Of a stretch of DNA of 16,149 nt, positions 11,085-16,149 are shown piece by piece (position 1 is the stretch's first letter; each line of letters starts with the position of its first letter). Under the pieces are notes generated by a model. The model searched no databases, was not told the origin of the DNA, and saw only the letters and a program-made list of their open reading frames with translations. This DNA comes from Euperipatoides rowelli (lineage: Eukaryota; Onychophora; Udeonychophora; Euonychophora; Peripatopsidae): NCBI GenBank assembly GCA_003024985.2, contig PXIH01S0006633.1. One strand, written 5' to 3'. The translations under genes were made by a program, and so were the position numbers.

Positions 11085-11480
11085 GTTACAAGAAAAACTT
11101 GCAAATCCCAACAGATCTGTAATGTTGAATTCAGCCTGAAAATTTTGACTAATAATATTCATATTATCCACAAAGGACGGAATAAACAAGCTGCAGACAT
11201 CTTTGTAAATAACCAGCTTTATTTTGAAGACGTCGACATTCCGGTGTCTAGTGATGTATCAGTAACAATTATTTATTTAACAAAAACTAGTTACAGGATT
11301 AATATTCCAACTTACAACTTCATGATGAAAGTTGATGTGTTTAAGGATTATCTTACTGGTTTTCTTGAAATTCCAAATGACCGTTGTTGTGAGTTTGGAT
11401 TTACCGGAGAGTGTGGTCAGTGTGAAATTTGTGATGTTAACGACCTTGATGATGATGATGACTACGAATATGACCAGTAG
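11085..11480 (+). CDS. Last exon: end of vWD-like domain 5 and acidic tail
   Basis: This exon has 131 codons plus the stop TAG at 11478-11480. It begins in phase 0, directly continuing the giant exon. It encodes the second half of the fifth vWD-like domain: V-T-R-K-T-C at the start, a central strand region (ADIFVNNQLYFEDVDIPVSS), an IPTYNFMMKVDVF segment, and the terminal GECGQCEIC motif. The tail (DVNDLDDDDDYEYDQ) is strongly acidic. There is no hydrophobic C-terminal segment, so neither a membrane anchor nor a GPI signal is visible. The acidic run might bind calcium or mineral, which is inference only. A shorter reading from 11145 is an in-frame part of this exon rather than a separate gene. 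Confidence 0.85.
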   Translation, partial: VTRKTCKSQQICNVEFSLKILTNNIHIIHKGRNKQAADIFVNNQLYFEDVDIPVSSDVSVTIIYLTKTSYRINIPTYNFMMKVDVFKDYLTGFLEIPNDRCCEFGFTGECGQCEICDVNDLDDDDDYEYDQ

Positions 11481-11535
11481 GGTGAAATATATACTGTATA
11501 TAGATATTAATTATGAATAATTTATTTAAATAATT

Positions 11536-11541
11536 ATTAAA
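11536..11541 (+). terminator. Candidate poly(A) signal ATTAAA
   Basis: The hexamer is 55 bases past the stop codon and is followed by an A run and then T/G-rich sequence (GTATTGTTATTTT). In such AT-rich DNA this hexamer is common, so the call is weak. Confidence 0.3.
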
Positions 11542-12204
11542 AAAAAGTATTGTTATTTTAAAATATTCGTTGATCATTATTATAAAATAAGATTAATTTA
11601 TAAAATATTTGCAAACAAGATCAAATATAGAAACATTCTACCAATAATTCTCAAATTTAGCCCCTACAACCTAACTAGGGACAGTGATGAAATATTAATG
11701 CCCAAAAAAAAATTTCCAAATGCTGGCCATCACTTAGATCTGGAATAGAAAACAATCCAAAAAATTTTTTTTGAAAAATTGAAAACATTAATATTGTTCT
11801 AAAATAATAATAATAGTGTAAGAGAGTTTTGGAGAATGTCCATAAATTCTATAAAAATGATTTATTTATGTATTCAGAGGGGCAAATGGTAAAAATGTGG
11901 AATGCTGGAGTTATGTTTCAGGGGAATCTTAATGGGGAGTAAGTAAGTGGGTAGCAGATGTAGTTTTGTGGGGGATGTGTTTCGGGTTTTTTTTTTTTTT
12001 TTTTGATGGGTATGATATACAGTATTTTATTTGCTTTGATTTGGGATAAAGAAATGTTTGTAGGGAGGGATCTGAAGTGTGTTATTCTTTTTGTTTTTCT
12101 TTTAATTTTTTTTAAAGGGCAGGAAATTGTGTGGAAGGCTCCTATCTAAGATCAGAGGGGAGTTAAGGTTTTTTTACTACTGTATATATTGGAATAATTT
12201 TATA

Positions 12205-12210
12205 AATAAA
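12205..12210 (+). terminator. Alternative poly(A) signal AATAAA
   Basis: This canonical hexamer lies about 725 bases past the stop within an A-rich run. No strong GT-rich element follows immediately. It is an alternative to the closer ATTAAA. Confidence 0.25.
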
Positions 12211-12380
12211 ATAAAAATTAAAAAAAATAATAATAATTAGCAATTTTTAATATCCAATCTATCTTTATTATAAAGAACAAAGTTTTATGTATGTTCGTTA
12301 TCATTAAGCACTCAGGCTAGGAGACATTAGATAGTATTTTAAATAAGAAATGTTGGCATGTGGATAGATTGCGTACTTGC

Positions 12381-12560
12381 ATAGTGTAGACAATGTATAT
12401 AGACTTTTTTTTTTTGGGGGGGAGAGAGGAGGGTGACAGGTGGGGAGTGATCCTGAAGTGTTTAGCATACTTCCCAACATTGTACGAACTTGAAATTTGG
12501 AATAGTGTAGACAAGGGAAATATATATTTTTTTATTTTTGGGGGTGTGGGGTCTCGGTCA
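12381..12560 (+). repeat. Imperfect direct repeat with T-run/G-run core
   Basis: ATAGTGTAGACAA at 12381 recurs at 12502, an offset of 121 bases. Each copy is followed by an AT-rich spacer, a run of T and then a run of G. Open frames here on either strand are short and built on the low-complexity runs, so they are not genes. Confidence 0.55.
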
Positions 12561-13000
12561 ATGCTGGACACTTCCACTAGTTCACAATATTTTATAATAA
12601 TTTGCTAGAAAAATATAGCCTCGTTTTCCTTTAATATATTTATTGTAAAATGCCGATGAATGAAGTGTACATATTATATGTATCAATCGTTTGGGGGGTA
12701 GGGGTGCACCCTTGTTCAGCACCATGCTATTGGACCTTAGATTTATCCACAATGCAATGCAAAACTGCCCATTCACACTTGTTTGCCTGGATTTAGAAAT
12801 CTTTAAAAGACTGTCTTTTTTTAAAGGTCCTTATTTGGGTTACATGGGAACATTCTCCTGAATCTTAGATGAGGTAGAAACTAGAGGGCGCAGTTGCATA
12901 ACACAGCTTGGATTTCCTTCAGAGTGATCAAAAGGTTTGTGTAGTGCTGGTGCGCTGTATGATAATTGGGCACTTTACTTAACTTTGGTAGAAATTAAGG
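12561..13000 (+). other. Non-coding sequence; nothing assigned
   Basis: The composition is mixed, with a G-rich patch near 12690 (TTTGGGGGGTAGGGGTGCACC). I see no motif, splice signal pair or protein similarity that supports a gene on either strand. Confidence 0.5.
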
Positions 13001-13149
13001 GGCGGCACCCTTTGATGGCATTATATGGTAATAAATTTTATTTATTAAATTTTGTATCTTACCTCACGATAAACAGTGGGTTCAGCAAATCTTTAAAACG
13101 ATGCCCTATAATGATACAGCCCCATGGGATAATTACCTTGGGTGCCGCC
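13001..13149 (+). repeat. Short inverted repeat, MITE-like
   Basis: GGCGGCACCC at 13001-13010 is matched by its reverse complement GGGTGCCGCC at 13140-13149, enclosing 129 bases of AT-rich sequence. GGCGG-containing ends with a small non-coding interior resemble miniature hAT-type elements, but the outer bases differ between the arms and no target-site duplication is evident. It could also be chance or a hairpin. Confidence 0.4.
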
Positions 13150-13433
13150 TGTGACGTACCGGTAACTAGAATGTAGTCAAAAACACCACTATTCGATATT
13201 TAGAGTCTCTCTCTTTTTTAAAAATAGAAAAATGTTGTAAGTTCTAGACCTAATATTCCATAAGGTAGATATAAATTTATAAATTATTTTTGGATTTGTC
13301 TCCAAATCAAAAATGCAACAAAATTGTACTATTTTAATTTTGATTGGTTGTTAAACACAATTCTCAAAACTGAGAAACAATTGTGCTTTTGAATATTTTA
13401 CTTCCGAAAATAGATGAATTGGATGCTTGGTTG

Positions 13434-13883
13434 AATAGATGGTCAGGATGGATGGACAGATATGAATGAATGGATGGATCTTGATGGATGGACATATCCA
13501 AACAAATGAATCTGGATGGATAGATCAGACATATCTGAATTGATGGATGGATGGATTGATCGACAGATTAAGGACAGATGGATAGACCTAGATTGATGGA
13601 CTGGTTGACAGATCTGGATGTATGGATCTGGACACATGCATGGATCTTGATGTATGGATGGATATAAATGAATGGATCTGGAAGAATGGACAGATCTAGA
13701 TGGATGGATGTATCTGTATGGACAGACCTATCTGGATGAATCTGATGGATGGAAAATCAGGATGGATCGGTGGATCAGGATGAATGGATGGATCAGGATG
13801 AATTAGGATGGATGGATCATGATGGATGGATGGGTGGATCTGGATGTATGGACAGATCTTAATGGATGAGCAGATTTGGATAG
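13434..13883 (+). repeat. Irregular GGAT-based minisatellite, left block
   Basis: The sequence is dominated by degenerate GGATGGAT and GGATCTGGATG words with GGACAGATCT variants, and no fixed period over the block. It gives long open frames on the minus strand rich in Ser, Pro, Asp and His that are artefacts of the repeat. It is bounded on the right by a non-repetitive insert. Confidence 0.85.
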
Positions 13884-14036
13884 ACAGCCTACTACCCCCA
13901 TACCCATGAACGACAAAAATACCCAAAATGAACAAAACATTCCAATCATAACTTTCCCAAATGAGGAAGACGTTGAGGGAAACCCCCACGACTTGGAGCA
14001 ATCCGAAAAACAACCTGAAATAGTCCAATGTGAGGT
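13884..14036 (+). other. Coding-like unique insert inside the minisatellite
   Basis: About 150 bases with no GGAT repeat break the array. On the + strand they form part of one open frame with varied residues (PTTPIPMNDKNTQNEQNIPI, then TFPNEEDVEG and EKQPEIVQC), quite unlike the repeat-derived frames around it. It might be a fragment of a host exon or of a transposon protein captured by the array. I do not recognise the protein. No flanking target-site duplication was seen. Confidence 0.45.
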
Positions 14037-14302
14037 CCGATGGATCTGGATGGACTGATGGATCTGGATGGACTGATGGATCTGGACTGACTGACAGATC
14101 TGGACTGACTGACAGATCTGGACTGACTGACAGATCTGGACTGACTGACAGATCTGGACTGACTGACAGATCTGGACAGGCTGACAGATCTGGATGGATT
14201 GATGGATCTGGATGGACTGACATATCTGGACAGACTGACAGACATATGGCTCTAAATAGATTCATCAATCTGAAAAACTTATGGATCTGGATGGATGACT
14301 AA
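14037..14302 (+). repeat. 18 bp tandem array with AGATCT in most units
   Basis: From 14048 to 14245 there are eleven consecutive 18 bp units. Five are identical copies of GGACTGACTGACAGATCT (14084-14173). The flanking units are variants such as GGATGGACTGATGGATCT. Because 18 is a multiple of three and the unit has no stop in several frames, long open frames appear on both strands. They encode hexapeptide repeats and should not be read as genes. The edges fade into the GGAT pattern of the left block. Confidence 0.9.
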
Positions 14303-15261
14303 TATGGACCGATGGACAATATATACTGTATATATTAAATGATTATTATAAATTTATTTTTAAAATAATAATTTTATAACATGGATATTTTAATTTATTT
14401 CTCCTTTTTTTTTTCATTTAGACTCTTGAATTCATCTCCTTCATCTGTTGTTCTCCTGAACGTTTTATTGTTTCATTTGTTTGTAGTGTATATTCACATT
14501 TATTCTTCATAAATCTTTGTTTCTCGTCATGCCTTTAGTGCATCTATCCAGTGTGTTTGTGCACCTATCACAGAAGTTTACCTACCTTTGTCATTTTTTT
14601 GCAGTTGTTTTGTATTGTATTTTATCATAAATTAAAGTTTTTATTTTGTTATTAAATGTTTGTTCCATATTGAATATTTTAACAGTCTCTTAACATAAAA
14701 GTAATTAAACAAATTTAAATATAGGCTAAATGAATCCAAATGAAGTCAAAAATTTGTATTACAGTATGTATGAATTTCGCACACATAACAAAAATATTGT
14801 TACTCATACAAAAAAATATTGTTTTTTTTTTTTAATTTTTAAATACTGTAGTAATTAACACTTTCTAGCAAAATACAGATGAACATATAAATGTTTTATT
14901 ACAATTTTAATACACATGTATTTGAGCACCACCTGTTGTTTGACAAGCACCTGGTGATAAACCACTACATCTTTGTTTTCCTTTCAAGTTACTAAGGTTA
15001 GCAAACTAAATTGTATCAGAGTGTTTCCCTTAGGATAAGAGAAGGGGTAAGGATCGTTTTTAAATAAAATTAAATCTATACTGTAACATAGGTTACATCA
15101 ATGACTTGTTTTATTTTTCCGATCAGCAAATTGAAAACTTATGGAGTGTTGAATTGTTGAATGAGTACTGAATGACATGATATGTTTGGATTATTAATAG
15201 CCTATTGTTATTCTTTGGCTCTTGAAAATGTCATTTATGATTACAGATTTTCTCATTTTAG
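14303..15261 (+). other. AT-rich non-coding stretch
   Basis: No gene is seen. Noted items are a 19 bp palindrome at 14318-14336, and a strong acceptor-like pyrimidine tract with CATTTAG ending at 14421. The acceptor is followed by 39 open codons, then ATAAATTAAAG near 14629 and T/G-rich sequence that could be a poly(A) region. Nothing ties this possible exon to the upstream gene. Confidence 0.5.
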
Positions 15262-15477
15262 GGTTCATGTGTTTGGACTCTAGGAGTGGTAACTGAACTG
15301 AAAACAGGTAATGGAAGCTTCCCATTCGAGCCGGTAGATACTACCTACTACCGGAGCGCTAAGCATTATTTGCTCACCATTCGACTAGTCCTGCAGGGCT
15401 ATCATTTTTTTCGTTATTTAACTAAAAATCATACTTTTACTTTTTATTTCATATACGACCCGTATGGAAAGCTTTAA
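15262..15477 (+). other. GC-richer island with 71-codon open frame and palindromes
   Basis: After TCTCATTTTAG (a fair splice acceptor) an open frame runs for 71 codons to TAA at 15475-15477, starting G-S-C-V-W-T-L-G-V. Part of it (15300-15400) is visibly richer in G and C than its surroundings. It holds several palindromes: GGAAGCTTCC at 15313-15322, arms CCGGTAG/CTACCGG at 15331-15354, AGCGCT, ACTAGT and CCTGCAGG. On the + strand AGTGGTAACT and CATTCGAGCC, about 36 bases apart, loosely resemble the A and B boxes of a tRNA-derived SINE. It could be a terminal exon, a SINE head or a transposon piece. I recognise no protein. Confidence 0.35.
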
Positions 15478-15634
15478 TTTCATATCCATTTCTTTTGAAA
15501 TATTTTGACAAAGGTAAGACTTTCCATTTTATTTCTAATTTAAAAAAAAAAAAAAATTTGAATCTAAATTAATTGAAAAGTAGAAAACAAATTTTGACAT
15601 TAAGCCTAATTTTTTAACGAATTATGGCTTATTG

Positions 15635-16149
15635 TTCCTCTGATTTGTACCACATTTATTCTAGACTATTCCATTTTTGAAAGAGGGGAGAAACATCAAT
15701 TTTAACCTTATTCTTCCCAGTTTGTACCACTTTTATTCTATACTATTCCAATTTCGAAAAAAGGGAGAAAAATCCATTTTTAACCTAATGTTAAAATCTT
15801 CCCGGTTTCATACCGCTTTTATCCTAGACTATTCAATTTTCAAAAAAGGGTGAAACATCAATTTTAACCTTGTTAAATTTTTCCTGGTTTTATACCACTT
15901 TTATTCTAGACTATTCCATTTTTAAAAAAAAAAAGAATCATCAATTTTAGCCTTATTAAATTTTTCTCCAGTTTTTATCTAGACTATTCCATTTTCAAAA
16001 GAGGGGTTTTACATCAATTTTAACCTTATATTAAATTCTTCCTGGTTTCATACAACTTTTATTCTAGACTATTCCATTTTCAAAAAAAGAAAAAATCATC
16101 AGTTTTAGCCTTATTAAATTTTTCTCCGGTTTTGTATCAGTTTTCCATT
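15635..16149 (+). repeat. Tandem array of ~73-86 bp units, running off the window
   Basis: Each unit carries CTAGACTATTCCATTTT, a purine run, CATCAATTTTAACCTT, then TTCCTGGTTT and TACCACTTTTATT. The CTAGACTATTC anchor (or CTATACTATTC in one copy) starts at 15661, 15738, 15824, 15906, 15979 and 16064, giving steps of 77, 86, 82, 73 and 85 bases. Copies differ by substitutions and small indels in the A/G runs. No coding potential is seen. Confidence 0.85.

Larger units (their letters stand above)
8056..11480 (+). repeat. Protein module 5, truncated and split by an intron
   Basis: The module opens with LWYGPTC (8056-8076) and GYGG at 8137 (GYWG or GFWG in the others), then CPGPNGNPCNGHG and a close at GNNCD. 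The vWD-like domain starts near 8332 with the FDG site replaced by HFNRGG. It is interrupted by the intron after LTIR and resumes with VTRKTC in the last exon. It ends at CGQC (11412-11423). There is no LamG or Cys domain after it: the protein stops 18 residues later in an acidic tail. The fifth copy is therefore about one third of a module. Confidence 0.8.
11481..12235 (+). other. 3' UTR and downstream AT-rich sequence
   Basis: No coding sequence is seen. Shortly after the stop there is a 15 bp near-palindrome, TATATACTGTATATA. An ATTAAA at 11536-11541, followed by T/G-rich sequence, is a possible poly(A) signal giving a very short UTR. An AATAAA at 12205-12210 is an alternative that would give a UTR of about 730 bases. 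The stretch contains long A and T runs, for example at 11702-11712 and 11987-12004. Confidence 0.45.

Noticed and set aside
12317-13176. Small open frames at 12317-12577, 12393-12608, 12582-12776 and 12937-13176
   Set aside because: They rest on homopolymer runs or low-complexity sequence, overlap each other on opposite strands, and show no family similarity or splice context.
14048-14245. CRISPR-like array
   Set aside because: The 18 bp units are directly adjacent with no unique spacers, and the genome is eukaryotic.
13443-14302. Long open frames on both strands rich in Ser, Pro, Asp, Arg or Thr-Asp-Arg-Ser-Gly repeats
   Set aside because: They follow directly from the GGAT and 18 bp repeats, whose unit length is a multiple of three, and are open on both strands. 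No start context, splice signal or non-repeat protein supports them.
15310-15475. Cloning-vector polylinker contamination, suggested by AAGCTT, ACTAGT and CCTGCAGG in a short stretch
   Set aside because: The sites are not contiguous as in a polylinker, and the flanks are AT-rich like the rest of the window. No vector backbone is visible. A vector screen would settle it.

Overview
The window comes from an AT-rich eukaryotic genome, most likely an invertebrate animal. Evidence: spliceosomal introns, a large secreted mosaic protein built from EGF-like, von Willebrand factor D-like (vWD) and LamG-like domains, a decayed Ty3/gypsy retrotransposon, minisatellites and long AT-rich non-coding stretches. 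The species cannot be read from the sequence.

Only one protein-coding gene is convincing, on the + strand. Its 5' part (promoter, start codon, signal peptide) lies upstream of the window. Positions 1-681 look like the end of an intron. A single giant exon (682-8445, 2588 codons, phase 0 at both ends) encodes four full copies, and the start of a fifth, of a module of about 600-630 residues: EGF-like pair, vWD-like, LamG-like, then a Cys-containing domain. A 2.6 kb intron (8446-11084) follows. The last exon (11085-11480) completes the fifth vWD-like domain and ends with an acidic tail and a stop codon. The junction is strongly supported because the joined sequence restores the vWD pattern seen in the other four modules. 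The visible product is 2719 residues, Cys-rich, with many N-glycosylation sequons and no membrane segment: probably an extracellular matrix, mucus or adhesive protein.

The intron holds an antisense, multiply broken Ty3/gypsy remnant (about 8686-10500). Reverse transcriptase, RNase H/tether, integrase and a polypurine tract can be read in the expected order.

Downstream of the gene (11481-16149) I find no convincing host gene. It holds the 3' UTR, G-run/T-run repeats, a short MITE-like inverted repeat (13001-13149), a GGAT-based minisatellite (13434-14302) interrupted by a coding-like 150 bp insert and containing an 18 bp tandem array, an AT-rich stretch, a GC-richer palindrome-rich island with a 71-codon open frame (15262-15477), and a tandem array of about 80 bp units (15635-16149) running off the edge.
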